From: Syncephalis fuscata
Taxonomy: Eukaryota; Zoopagomycota; Zoopagomycetes; Zoopagales; Piptocephalidaceae
DNA: 64,000 nucleotides
Direction of reading: 5' to 3'
NCBI GenBank assembly: GCA_025786725.1
Contig: JAHLTZ010000047.1
Coordinates: 62,001-126,000, forward strand
Shown here: in pieces, positions 37,080 to 49,590 of the stretch
Numbering within the stretch: position 1 is the first letter of the stretch
How the letters are laid out: each line of letters begins with the position of its first letter
Made by a program: the position numbers and the translations under genes
The notes under the pieces: model-generated
The model's database searches: none
Seen by the model: the letters and a program-made list of their open reading frames with translations, nothing else
Told to the model about the DNA's origin: nothing

Positions 37080-39895
37080 TCATTGCTGGTTAGATGAAGA
37101 AGAAGAAGGAGATATACGTACACCCGAAGGCATGGACGACATCGAGGCTGATGTGCGTCGTTGCTGTTGTGGTATAGATACAGAAGAGGACAAAGCAGAG
37201 GCCGTCATCGTTATTGTAGCCGGAGCGGCAGATGTCGGCGCATGCATACCATGGCCTGGATGATAATAGTACGAAGGCATTGTTACTGTAGGATCTTCTC
37301 CTATATGATCTTCGTCAGTATAGCTTTTTCTGCTGTTATTCGCATTATTGCCACTATTTGTTGTGACTGCTGCTGGTGCGGTAGGCGAATAGGGCATGGG
37401 ATTATAGTAGATGGCGTTACCAGTTGGTGCACCGCCACTATTAGGCGGCATGAATAGTGGCATTGCTCCCGGATAAGGTATGTATGTTGGCGGCATCGAT
37501 TGCGGCGATGGATGATTGGGATCAACGCCAGTTGAATAAGGCACGGAATACTGACTCACTACAGGTCTATTCGTTCTGATTATTAGTATCTATTGTGTAA
37601 TGTATACCATGTTACTTACCGGCCATAATAGCCACCAGCTGATGAATTGCCGCCTGTAGTATTTGTAGCGCCACTGCCGGCACCGGCACCAGTACCACCA
37701 GCACCACTTGTAGCATTGACCGGTGTAACGGGCACTACTAGGCCACTGGCCGTTTGTACAAGAATCGGTTGATGCGATACACTCACTTGCGACGAAGCAC
37801 GATGATGGTGAGCATGGTGAGGATGTGTCTGCGATGGATGCTGATGATGATGTGGATGATGTGGGTGGTGATGGTGTGGATGAATAGCTGGTGGGCCGTG
37901 TGATGTCATCATTTGATAGGGATTGCCATCGGTAATAGGAATAGTTAGACCATTGGCGGTTGTATAAAGATAAACAACTGGACTTGTTGTCGGTGCTGTC
38001 GTTGTAGCCGTTGCCGTTGTATTAGTACCGGTACTTGTAGTGCTAGCTGCACTAGTTGGTGCAGCAGTAGACGCAGCCGAGTTGACCATTGACGTCATGG
38101 TGGATTTCGTCGCAGTAACTGTCGATTGGACGGCATTGGCAGCAGCATTGGCAGCAGCAGCAGCCATACCTGCATTAGCAACCGTTTCTGCCGTAGGACC
38201 AAGTGGCTGAGCTATTGGACTATTTGCAGCTATTGTCGTTACAGTAGATGTTTGTGTGGCCATTTCTTTAACTGCAGCCTGTTCTTCTACCACGGCTACA
38301 TTAGTAACAGCTTTTTCTTTTGGTTTCGGCTGTGATGGTGTCACTGCTGGGTGTGTTGAGAATTTGGCTGCACTATTATTATTGGTCGCTGCAGATGGTG
38401 TACCCGATAATGTCACATTAACAATATTTCCAAAACGTATTTGACGACCCTTAGACGATGATGGTGGCAATGGTGCTGATGGTGTTTCTGTAACATCAAC
38501 AGCAGTTTTATCTAATAGATTTAGTGTTAATTGTGTAAAATGGTTTAATTTAGTTTGATTACCTTTACTTAGTGTTGTATCAGCCTTTTGCTTATTAAAT
38601 GTAGTTGTTCCAGTTTCTACAGCAGGCCTTGGCTTGTATGTCTTTTGATCAGGCTTTAGTGTTGCCACGTAATGATCGCGACCTTCCATGCCTTCTCCTC
38701 GGAATCCACCAAATGACTAAGTATTTGATATTAGTTACTGTTTAATTACATTATTATAATAACTTACACTATTGTCATGCAAGGACACACCTCTGCCTCT
38801 ACCTCTACCTCTACCTCGGAAAGGTCGGCCTCGTCCGGTGGCACGATATAAACCAGTGCTATTTCCTCGATAACCTGTAGGTGTTACTCTTTCTCGCTGC
38901 TGTTCTGTTCGTACTAGCTCTTCGAATCCATCATGGCCCCACTGTCTTCCTGCATTGCCGCTATAGTTATTTGAGACGGCTTTGGTATGAGGTGCTGCTG
39001 TATCAGTCTCTTTTGTTGCCGATTCAGACTCATTTGACTTGATCGGTGTTGGGTTAGCTTTAACGGATTCTTTTGTTGTAGTAGGCGGCACTGCAGATAC
39101 TTTATTCGACTGTTCGCGTACTGGCGGTGTATTTACCTCTTTGGTTACCGCAGTAACAGTACGTTTATTATCATCGTCATTGTTTACATTGCTGTTACGT
39201 GGTCGACTGGGATAAGATGCCATAGATCGCGGATAGCCACGTCCTCGCGGCATAGCACGACTGTACTGCCCTCGTCCACGACTAAAGCCTCGTCCACGCG
39301 GTCGATTACGTAATCCATCAGGCATAAATCGGTCGTCGTGGCCCCAAAATGAACCAATGTGCGGTACAAAGGACGGATCATCGGCTAATCGCTGTCGATA
39401 TTCATTGCGTACCTTTTGTCTTTGTTCAAAGGCATTATCCGCAGCTTTGAATCGGTTGGTTCGCAAACGACCTTCCTCTCTACATCTTGTGGCAAATACT
39501 GGCGGTGATGATGATCGTAATTTACCACCACGTCCTCTAATCGGTCTACCTCTTGTAGAGGGCGCAGTTGTACGTTTTGATTTATTTGTAGCGTTCTGTT
39601 TTTTTGTATCTACTACAGCTTCTTTACTGCTATCACCAACTACTTCGTCTTCTTCAGTAGCTGAATTACCTAACTCTTCTTCTTCTTCGTCGTCGTCGTC
39701 GTCGTCGTCTTCTTCTTCTTCTTCATTTTTATCTTCTGTCTCGTCTTCTTCGTCGTCATTTTCCAATTCACTTTCTTCTTCTTCTTCTTCAGATAAAGTG
39801 CCTACAGTACCCTCAGAATACTCGGACAGAGAGTCTTCCGCCTCATCGGCGTCTTTCTTTCTAACATCGGGTGCACGACGTCGCAAACGATTCAT
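37080..39895 (-). CDS. Barentsz/CASC3-like (Btz domain) exon-junction-complex protein
   Basis: Coding exons 38768-39895, 37620-38716 and 37080-37575 give 906 aa. The Btz signature is DDPSFVPHIGSFWGHDDRF, followed by RGG/RGRG runs and a second element QWGHDGFEEL. This is the bipartite region that clamps eIF4A3 in the exon junction complex (family knowledge). N-terminal to it is a long Glu/Asp run (about residues 25-75). The C-terminal half is Ala/Thr/Pro-rich with a His run, presumably disordered. I start at the ATG at 39895; an intron with donor near 39966 and acceptor TTACAG at 39897-39902 probably interrupts the 5' UTR. It shares a divergent promoter with the F-box-like gene at 40206. Its presence fits a genome that relies on heavy splicing. 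Confidence 0.85.
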
Positions 39896-40205
39896 AACTG
39901 TAAATAGACACGTGTTAGATGGTTTGTTAGGCTTACAGCCTTCTTCTATTAATGTCAACAACTCACCAGAATAACAACTAATAAAACACGACTGGACTGA
40001 ATAATAGTCGTTTGGAAACGAGGTAGATTCGAATACAGTGGCGTCAAGAGGAAAGTGAGAGCAGATCGTGGAAAAAAGGAGTCGACTTCAACCAAAAGTC
40101 AACCAAAACCAATGTTTTTTCATTATTTCCACCATAATAAACAACAAAATTAAACTTTCATTTATTAAAAATATCGTGTAGTAAACTTTCTTTTTAACAC
40201 CAACA
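39896..40205. promoter_or_regulatory. compact bidirectional promoter region
   Basis: Only about 310 nt separate the start codons of the divergent Barentsz-like and F-box-like genes, and part of it is the 5' UTR intron of the former. Regulation from a shared promoter is inferred from spacing. Confidence 0.5.
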
Positions 40206-41810
40206 ATGGACACCATCATTACCAATACTGCACCACAACCAATGGCTGAAAGCCGGTTAATAGCAGTATTGACTGCACTGCCATCTAGCGACTATTGGCA
40301 GTTTCTTTTATATTTGAATGGTTCGACAGTGGCACGCCTAAGTGCTTGTTGTCATTTATTAAAAGAGAAGATACGGACCGATAGCTTATTATGGCAGTAT
40401 CTTTATCATAACCAGTTTCTAAATAACGAGCTTAAAGTTAAAGAGATGGATTTTGTATATTGGTGTACACGTTCCAGTCCTAATACACAAAACGTGCCAA
40501 ATAGTAATAAATCAAGTGTAATTGATTGGTATGATGTCTATCGACGACGAATCATTACTGAGCAAAATTGGCGATATGGCCGTGGTCAGCGCACTGTTAT
40601 TCCACTGCCCGAACCTGATAAATATAAGCAATGGTCGATTGGTAATAACTCTGCCACAGGCATGATATTATATGGCCATGCGTATGGAAATAATCTACAG
40701 CGTGGTCCTGCTGTGGTAGTCATCGAAGGTACACCCATCAACAATATAGCAACTAATTTAAAAACAAGTGCTATTAATGATTCAAGTAACATGACACTAA
40801 GGCCTACTTTAAAAAGATTAGAATCAAACGAATTGAAAGATAGTAATAAGAACTGTATAACACTTATGAGTAATCAATATATCGTTACAGTCATTAGCTG
40901 TTTCTATTCTAGTACAGTTTACATGGAAATTCGTGAACGAGGCTCGCTTAATCTTAAATCAACAATCCATCTACCTTATCGCTCAAGTATACAAATGATT
41001 AAGGGTCGATGGGCCATGTTCATCTATCGTGAAATGACATATAATGAGGCACATTCTGCCAAACTTATGGTATGGGATATAGAACGCGGTATGGCTTGTC
41101 CCGGCTCAATCGACGATCTTGGCAATACACGGTCATTTCATCAAGTGAACGAGGAGACAGCATATGTATATGTAGCAAAATGTGATTCTGCAACACCAAC
41201 GACTATCCATTGGATGTACTATGTATTTTCAGCAACAGAATCTGTACGTCTCGTAAAACAAAGCAGCTTTCAGACTAGTCAGCGGATTGTTGCATGCTTG
41301 GCAGATTTTACATTTGATTCAACTCGAGCTTTAATTAAAACACTTAATTCTACCCACCAACACCAGTTCTTCCTACACAGCATTGCTGCAGACACACAGC
41401 AACAGCAGCAATTATCAGAACTGCTAATACCAAAAAATAATGCAGCTATTGAATTGGTATTACGCGATATAAGTAGCGACACGAGTGAAATGCAATCTAT
41501 TGTGCAGTTATCTGATGCAAGCGAGAATAATGTCGATATGGATAATTATGTTGGCTGTCAGACTTATGAAGAAATAGATAGATGGAGTTCATCTCGGTGT
41601 CTGCATCTTATCGGGCAATTATGTGTTTTTATTGAGCTTTGTACTTCAGGATTAAAACGTGCAACATTGGTCGATGTTAAGACGAATGCTTCTGTTCGAT
41701 TCTATAGTCCCTATGCTACTAATAATGATTGCGCCTTTTTAATGACCTCATTTATTTGCTTGGTACCTAATCGTAATGAATTGGTCATTGTTGATTATGG
41801 CGCATTGTAA
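40206..41810 (+). CDS. F-box-like protein of unknown target
   Basis: A single exon of 534 aa. Residues about 22-70 (LPSSDYWQFLLYLNGSTVARLSACCHLLKEKI) have the F-box spacing of a short helical motif followed by S-L-L-W. The rest has alternating short hydrophobic strands (for example KLMVWDIERGMACPGS) suggestive of a diverged beta-propeller, but no clear WD repeats. I infer an SCF adaptor; the F-box call is moderate. The start codon at 40206 is the first ATG after the divergent promoter. Confidence 0.65.
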   Translation: MDTIITNTAPQPMAESRLIAVLTALPSSDYWQFLLYLNGSTVARLSACCHLLKEKIRTDSLLWQYLYHNQFLNNELKVKEMDFVYWCTRSSPNTQNVPNSNKSSVIDWYDVYRRRIITEQNWRYGRGQRTVIPLPEPDKYKQWSIGNNSATGMILYGHAYGNNLQRGPAVVVIEGTPINNIATNLKTSAINDSSNMTLRPTLKRLESNELKDSNKNCITLMSNQYIVTVISCFYSSTVYMEIRERGSLNLKSTIHLPYRSSIQMIKGRWAMFIYREMTYNEAHSAKLMVWDIERGMACPGSIDDLGNTRSFHQVNEETAYVYVAKCDSATPTTIHWMYYVFSATESVRLVKQSSFQTSQRIVACLADFTFDSTRALIKTLNSTHQHQFFLHSIAADTQQQQQLSELLIPKNNAAIELVLRDISSDTSEMQSIVQLSDASENNVDMDNYVGCQTYEEIDRWSSSRCLHLIGQLCVFIELCTSGLKRATLVDVKTNASVRFYSPYATNNDCAFLMTSFICLVPNRNELVIVDYGAL

Positions 41811-42799
41811 TAAAATAAACATTAGTATATTTTATATTAAAATAATGATATATACAATAAATAATAAATAACAGTTATTACTGATATGCAATACTATGGA
41901 TACATAAGGTACGACTGAAAAGAAAAAATGTAAGTTACGTTTAAATTAATTGACCAAAATTAACTAAACTTGTGATTTCAAAAATTAAACACTAAAATAA
42001 GATTTAATCTAAAGTAAATTCGAAACACTCTACAGCGCTCAAACAAGCATAATAAAAGCTGCTATTTAGAAATACCAATATGCTGTGACAATCTATGTAA
42101 TATACATATACGGATAACGTAAAGCTTTGTTAACCAATTACACGTAAATTGCATTTTTGGTCAACTTTTGTTACAAAAATCATTGTTCTATTTCTTATGC
42201 TAATCTGTATAACTAAACACGAAGAATTCGAATCCGGCAGTTATTTTGCTGTATTTTAAGTATATAAGTCATAAATGACTAAAAACTGTTATTTTTGCAC
42301 ATTTATTAGTGTATTATCACAGTTATTACACCATCATGCAATATAGTTACGGTATACTTCGTCAATAGCTATCTACATATTATACCCATACTCATGCAAA
42401 ATACCATACAGTTTGTTTATTGTACGTAAAGCTATACAAAATATTAATAAAGTTTTACTAATTAAATAGTAATGATTATTTTTTTTAATTCACATTGCAT
42501 TGTCTTTTACCAGCTAATTACATTATAATCGCTTTTAAGCTGTTCCTGACTATTATAAGTCGATAGTAAAGTGTTTAAATAAAATGGTAGTTGGTGTTGA
42601 TATCCAATATACTTGCTGTCTTAAGACCACACACATATGGTGTATTGTTCATTATATAGTATAATTAGTCACATTGTTATAGTAATATGACATAATATCA
42701 TAATAATAACAGCATATTAGGATACATGTTTGAGTATCCTACTAAATGATGTTTATTTACCCAATCTGCTTACTTTATAGCAAGTTTAATGAACAAATC
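41811..42799. other. convergent AT-rich intergenic region
   Basis: About 1 kb without recognisable coding, RNA or repeat features, between the F-box-like gene and the 3' end of the hydrolase. TTCGAATCC at 42227-42235 resembles a tRNA B box but has no tRNA around it. Confidence 0.45.
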
Positions 42800-44059
42800 T
42801 TAGTTTGCTGAACTGCAAATAAATTCCAAAATTACATCATTATATTCGTCTGGATTTTCCGCATGGATAAGATGACTGCAGCCTTTAAACACCTTTAATG
42901 GTGCCTGTAAGATTCTGGCAAGATATTCGGAATTGGTTGGTAAAACAAGACGGTCTATATCCCAGTGCAAACAAGCACCTTTAGATTGCTATCCGAATCT
43001 TGACTAGTTTCTCCTCAGTCATGTAAGGAGTATCAATAGCCTTGAACTGTGCCTGGTAGCCTTTATTTATCTTAGCATAGTTATTGGAGTTGATTGATAG
43101 CACCATCTTAATAAGTGTTATATATTAAATGTTAATATTACAATTAGCAAACAACATTGCATATTAAATACCTCTAGTAAAAACTCTCGATTAGTTTTGG
43201 TAGAATCCATTCTTGACGGAGAATCTAGCCATTTCTAAATGCAGTTAGTATTGTCTGGTCGTTTTGCATCAAATGCTGGCAACTTACAGCAGAGTATACA
43301 TAATCCTGATTTTGCTTGGAACGTGCTACTGGATCTAGATGTGATACATATTCTAAGCGCCTCTTCATATCCAAGTTCTATATATTCTGAGTTAGTACAG
43401 CCTATACAAAGCAGCAAACTATTAATATTTTATAAATGTTTTAACATACCTCTGGGCCATCAATGCCAATAAAAGTGCTTGTCAGGCACACAGACTTAAA
43501 GTACTGCGGATGCTCGTTGGCCAATACCTGTGAAATAAGTCCACCCATACTGACCCCAATAAGATTTATGTCAGATGTCCATTCTAAGTAGTCGAGTAAC
43601 TCAATGGTGTCCATTGCCATGTCACCAATACTATGTTACAATAAAGAGTCAGATGAAATGTGCATTTCAATATACTATGTAATACTTACGTAAAAGGCTC
43701 ATCAGGAACATCTAATAGTTTAAAATAAATCAATGGATTTGATTTAGTTACTTATACAGGCTACTTACCGGAGCTACCTACACCGCGATTGTCAAATATA
43801 CACACTTGGAAATCGTGTTGTGCTAAAAATTGTGCTTGCGATAGCCATGCTTTACCAATAAGTCCTAGGCCTGTCGTTTTTTATTAGCGATACTGCCTGC
43901 TGATTTACTTGTTGTAATTAATATCATTGATGTTATACCCATAATAAGAATAGCCCGTTGTGTTCCAGTACCATAGAGTTCATATGATATATTCAATGGA
44001 CAGGCGCCACGATTGGCAGCCACTTGACAGACCCCTTGGGTGACGGTAGGAAGAGTCAT
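42800..44059 (-). CDS. alpha/beta hydrolase (two one-base frame breaks in last exon)
   Basis: Exons 43939-44059, 43769-43870, 43690-43711 (22 nt), 43450-43630, 43288-43377, 43172-43234 and 42800-43106 give about 295 aa. Fold marks: ILIMGLGLIGKAWLSQ (oxyanion turn), FDNRGVGSSG, the nucleophile elbow GVSMGG, TGDIDRLV (acid loop) and GCSHLIHAENP (catalytic His), in the order of esterase or epoxide-hydrolase-like enzymes. Intron 4 shows a TACTAAC branch point, and its downstream acceptor avoids an apparent stop. In the last exon the frame breaks twice (42996-43003 and 42961-42963); one added base at each gives an unbroken family match. No signal peptide is evident. The substrate cannot be told. 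Confidence 0.82.
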
Positions 44060-46907
44060 AGTGATAAATAAACTTGAATAGAATATAGGAGTAAACTACG
44101 TCAGTATAATATTGGATAGTATGAAAAGTGGAAATGTTTAAATGACGTATCATATTTGACTTGCTACCTCGTTATTTAAATATCATCATGGCAAGCTACT
44201 GGTTATAGGCCTTTGGAGATATGCGTCACCTCTATGTTTGTAGTACACGGGTAGAATTTCTCAATATAAATACACACAAATAATTTCTGTTTTTAATAAG
44301 GCATTGGTTTTTACTTGTTGTTATTGATAGTCAACTTGTTTTTTATTAGTCATTGATTATCACAGTTCAACTATAATAAACTAAATAGTTTGTATTGTGC
44401 CAAGTAGAAATATAATAGACCTAGAAACGATAGTGTATTTATTGATATTGAATAAAAATATAGGTTTTATTAATTATATCCTTTTTTTAGTTGAGCAGTT
44501 ATAACAGCATGGCCATAATACCACGACAATAAAACACTAAAACACTAAAACTTGATTGCTGATCAGATGATTTTAATACATACATTAGTAATATATAGTG
44601 CGTTTACTAAAATAATTGTTGCTAATATTAGTAATCAATCTAGTCACAGAGATTTAAATTTATCGATCTTTGCTATGTCTAATTCTTACGCTTAGACAAT
44701 AAAATATAGTAAACTACAGATTAGCTCATAATCAAGTCGTAATGACAATAATACGATATTTACAGTAGTGCGCTATGAGCTGATTATTGCTATCAACTAT
44801 AAAAAACATTTATTTCATATAGAATGCCATTAGTCAAGCACAATATTGTAGTATAGTAAGGCAGTATTCATGCAACAGCATTATGGATATAGTTTAATAC
44901 TCGTGTTGAGTGGTTTATTTTTTTAATCATTTAATTCCAAATCAATCAAATTTTAAAGTAATTCACTAGACATAGGTGTATATGAGTTGGTGTTTTTTGA
45001 TATCGTCTACTTCTTAAATTCAATTACATGGATGTAATGGGCTGTCATAATGCTATACCAGTTTATACACAATATATTTCATATTGACACTAGAAATCAA
45101 ATGGAATACATAGTATTAATAAGATGTCTCATTATATTATGACATGCAAACCAACAGAAAGACAACTGCGTATAGCGGATAAGGGAGATGTACTTTAGTA
45201 AACTATTAAAAAAATAAGCAATTACGTGGTTTAATTAAGATTAATGGAAATCGGTTCTAGGTCCCGGTACATTTCTAAAGCATTTGTATTTAATTAGCTA
45301 CCAATATACATGAAATGTGCATAGTTTTGTAATATCATGACTCGTAATGTTAAACTTTGTTTTAGATATTGCAGCTTATATGATTAAAAAGCGACTTGTC
45401 CTTACGTTTCTATATATACCAACAAAAGAGCAATATGATCATAAATAATACTGTTTTTAGTTGTAAGCTATATAATGTTCTTTTTTTATTAATATTGCAT
45501 ACCAATAAAGAATAAACAGCATAAAATACTATAATTAAGCAGATGCAAGTGCATGAGTATCAATGATGAAGCTGTAATATGCATGACAGCAAACTAAGTC
45601 AATATCATAATAAATACAGCTAATAATAACAAATGGCGTTTATTAATTATATGTAATAAATAGACAATATGCTGCTATCGAATATGATGAATGAATAAAG
45701 TGCAATTGAAGAAATAAGAATATGTCGTAGGAAAAGTTTTTGTCATTTAAATTAAAGCATTGTAGATAAATAAGAGTGCAGTACTAGTACTTTGTTTTTA
45801 AATATATGTTTCACTGCAATTACAATAGCAGCAGTCGACTAAAGCACAAAAAGTAAAAGCTTATTGTGTAAAAGTACCAGTAACACAAACAACAACTTAG
45901 TATTAACTGTAGCGCTATTGTCAATCTACGAATAATAGAAACATCCATGGATATTAAAATGACGTTGTTTGCATTCACGGACAACATATACAATTTAATA
46001 AAGGTCATAATGTTTATTTAAGAATTTATATTATTAAGCTGTCCAATTAGACAATACTCTGTCACTAATCATCACAAATGTTGATGCAATACCGTACGAT
46101 CATTGCTGGCTCTATACAGGAAAGATGTCAAGATAAAAGGTCTGTGCAGCTAAATAGCAACATTTAAAAAAGCAGTCTGTTAACAGTTGACGCATTATAG
46201 CGCATATCAAAAGCAAAATAACGAATGAAATAGGATTAACTAATATTAATAAACTAAATGTAATCCACTTGAGAAAAGTGCAAGCATTGAATATATTGGT
46301 ACTTGATATATAATTATCCTTGACATGTATTGTTTTTGGTATTCAAAATACAGACAGGTTTGTGGAAAATCGCTGTATTTAATATACAATGCTAAAAACG
46401 GTGACAATCCTGTCATGCATCCAAACAATGATTTTCTTTACATGTATATTATTAAATAAAATCTATTGGACAGACTAGAGACGATTTATGTGCTCATTCG
46501 AATACAGTAACTATTTGATAGCTTATACATTAACAAGATTGAATATGTGAATTGGAAGAAGTAATAGCGACAAGGTAATGCTGTATCTTACTGTCTAGAC
46601 AATCATAGACAAGCCTATACTTACGCAGTACACAACGAATTTACGTATTTGCAACAATTTGTTTTATTCATTATATACAAACAAAAAAATAACAAAATTA
46701 CACAGCATACAATTGCGGACAATTAGCATCCATAAAAAATGCATTGTCAGTTTCGGCTTCACGTGGTTCTATTTTAGTACCTTGATAATTTCACATTTTT
46801 ATTAATAATTCCTGTACAGGTTTATTTTATTCACTTTTCTTGTGTTACTTCTCACGACAAAATAATTTTGACTTGCTCATTAGCCTAGCAACGCAGTAAT
46901 TTTAATT
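44060..46907. other. 2.8 kb gene-poor AT-rich region
   Basis: No ORF longer than about 60 codons, no splice-site series, no clear repeat. A single 3-nt window at 46590 framed like a micro-exon occurs but without neighbours at the expected spacing. The final part is the promoter of the PIN-like gene. Confidence 0.45.
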
Positions 46908-48666
46908 ATGAATTTGAATATTGGCAACTTAATATGGATGTCAGCAAAGCCAATTTTAAAGCTGGCCATTATTGCTGGTAAGTGTACAGTAAGTCCACGG
47001 ATTGCAAGTCTCCTTGGCAATTATTTGAACTGCCGCTGACCAGGGCACATTGCTCATTTATTGTAGGGGGCGGTATGGCGCTATCTCGGGCAGGCATTCT
47101 AACGGCCTCTGCGTCTAAGAATTTATCCAAGGTAATGAACAGATATGGTTAGTTGGTATGTATTGGTCTAATGGCAATTGCTATTAGATTATCGTCAATT
47201 TATTAATGCCATGCCTACTTTTTGCCAATATGAGCGCATCGTTATCAAGTGATAATCTTAAACAGCTTGGGTAAGTGGCTAGGGATGTATGCCTGTTGCT
47301 ATGCTAGCATCTAATGCTTTCATATGATATATATATATATGTAAATACCAATGATCATTTATAGTGTTATGCTAGCTGCAAGCGTTTTCTATGTGTTGCT
47401 TGGCCTTGGAGCCGGCACACTTATGAAGCGGTTTCTTTGCCCTCCTGCACGGTTTAAAAACGGAATTATTGGTTAGTTAGCTAGATGTCATATTTACTCG
47501 TTGATCTGACTTAATAAATAAATAAATAAATGAATAGCTGCATCCGGCTGGAGTAATTGGGTAAATAGCGAGCATTAATGTAAGCTAGTTTAATGAATTA
47601 TTAACGTGTTTAATATGTTAGGGAGATTTGCCATTGGCCATTATATTATCGGTCGGTGATATGGCGCCATTCCAACAGGGAGATTCCATGCTAGGATTGG
47701 CGTTTGTTTCGGCACTTATTTGCGTATTTAATGTTACGCTCTTTCCGATGGGCGGACATCGAATAGTAGAAAAAGATTTTAAACGGCCATTTTGTCATTC
47801 ATCAATTGAGCGTAACAACGACGTTTCTGATTTACCTAATGAGCAGCCAATGGCCGAAGTAGCCCCGATGACTACTTGTCGAAATTCAATACCAAATGAA
47901 TATAGTATTATGGAGCCAAAGTCTATGCCAAATGCTGATTTGACAATCGAGGTTGAAAACTCGGTAGAAATGAATCATGGCATTAATCGTTCTGCAGGAA
48001 CTAACACCACAAATATTGATTCTGGTAATTAATTTAAAATATGTCTTTGCTTTATTAATTGTTTAATAATTAGGCATTACAAAGTTACGGCTATGGGCGT
48101 TTTCATATTTTTCCTTAAACTCAGTAAAACACTTTCTTATCAATCTACTATCACCAACCAATCTCGGTGTATTCTTGGGGCTTATCGTAGCATTTACTCC
48201 ACCAATACGTCAGCTATTTGTGCGATCATCGGATGCCAATGCATCTGAGCCACCCCTCTATTTCCTGCTTGATACTGCCTCATTTATCGGGGCCGGTTCT
48301 GTACCGCTAAGTATTACTAATCTTGGGGCGGCACTGGCCAAAATGAAGCTTAAATCTGTGCATCCATTATCGGCTAGTGGTCTTGCGATTTTCAAACTAA
48401 TAATTACGCCGATTATTGCAATTTTTGTGCTTGATCCGCTGTTGGTACATGGCCTACATTGGGTTGATCCAGCAAGCGATCGTGCATTGCGCTTTGTTTA
48501 CATGCTTGCTGGTTGTATGCCCACGGCGACCACTTGCCTTTTACTGACTCAGCTTTATAGCCCGGATGGCCAAGCACGCGAAGTAGCAGGTGCGCTTGTT
48601 ATTCAGTATGTAGCCGGTATATTAACAATGGTTGGAGCACTTTGTCTTATTATTGGGCGTATTTAG
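46908..48666 (+). CDS. PIN-like / auxin-efflux-carrier family transporter
   Basis: Seven exons (46908-46977, 47067-47131, 47188-47270, 47365-47471, 47538-47560 of only 23 nt, 47622-48024, 48074-48666) give 447 aa with phase kept. It has N-terminal and C-terminal hydrophobic bundles separated by a hydrophilic loop (about 195-265), the Mem_trans layout. Family-like segments are MPCLLFANMSASLS, NWGDLPLAIILSVGD and, at the end, AGCMPTATTCLLLTQLY. Fungal members sit in the ER or plasma membrane; the substrate is not known. The 23-nt exon encodes the loop ASGWSNW just before GDLPLAI, which is invariant in the family and so confirms the exon. Confidence 0.87.
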
Positions 48667-49590
48667 CATTAAACTATAGATTGTATGATTATTAATAATT
48701 AAATAAAGATAGCTTAATTTTTAAATGCTAAAATATAAATGCTACTTTCAATGCAATAACACTCAAACTATCCATCTCGACAATAATATTGGCATTGAAT
48801 TAATTTAGTTCGTTATTGTTTGTTTGGTGGTCAAATGACTAACATTTAATAACAGCCAATCTATTAAACATGATGATGAATGGTGAATGACATTAAAGTT
48901 TAAAATACCCATTATCATAGATTTATTATCCAGTATGCATATATCCATCATTTAATTATTTCATTTTCATTGTATTTTTATTTTATTATCTATTATTTTA
49001 CGCATATTTAGTCTTGTTTTATTCAAAACTGCTATTTGTTTGGCGCTAACTCTTTTATTTATATTCTTGATTTATTCACTCACTCATCATAATATACATT
49101 ATAATCAATATTTATTCGAATTATAGCATTATACTAGCTTACAGTTACATCTTAAGTATGAACAAAGCCATACAATAGTACACAGACTATATAAAGTCAT
49201 GTTTTAATGATCGTATTAAACGGTATAGCCAGTAATGGCCAATATAGAAACGATGAAACAACAAGGTGACGTGGCAAATCATCATCCACACAATGGCACA
49301 CTCAGCCTATCAACGAAGATTTAATAAACAATTAAATTGGTAAATACTCAATGCCGCCATCATCACACCCACCGCTTTTCGTACTTTACACCTTACCGCG
49401 GTTCCCATTCTCTTTCCATCTCTTTCTTCATACTATTACTGTCATTACCATTGTTAAGATTGGTTTGCTGCCAGTACCTACCCCCCTCTTATCTCCCTTC
49501 GTGTTTGTTTATTCCTTGAACTCGGCGCACGTGTGTATCTTTTGGTAGGGCAGCGCCAGCCTTGTTACGCGCTTTCCTCTATTTGACACG
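48667..49590. other. intergenic, clathrin promoter
   Basis: AT-rich, then from about 49330 rich in CCT/TCTTTC pyrimidine tracts, a likely promoter and 5' UTR of the clathrin gene. Short ORFs at 49337-49548 are in this low-complexity DNA and look spurious. Confidence 0.5.

Noticed and set aside
39660-39790. Plus-strand Ser-rich ORF opposite the Barentsz-like gene
   Set aside because: It is the antisense shadow of the Glu/Asp codon run in the real gene.
42220-42240. tRNA gene
   Set aside because: A B-box-like TTCGAATCC is present, but there is no A box, acceptor stem or anticodon arm around it.
43370-43420. Premature TAG in the hydrolase gene
   Set aside because: The first AG acceptor gives a stop, but using the next AG after a TACTAAC branch point places the TAG inside the intron and gives a clean frame.
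46575-46640. A second micro-exon gene
   Set aside because: One 3-nt window between a GTAAG donor and an acceptor exists, but no neighbours occur at the 60-90 nt spacing and there is no leader exon.
49337-49548. Overlapping small ORFs before clathrin
   Set aside because: They lie in pyrimidine-rich promoter or leader DNA and have no protein-like features beyond Leu/Ser/Pro runs.
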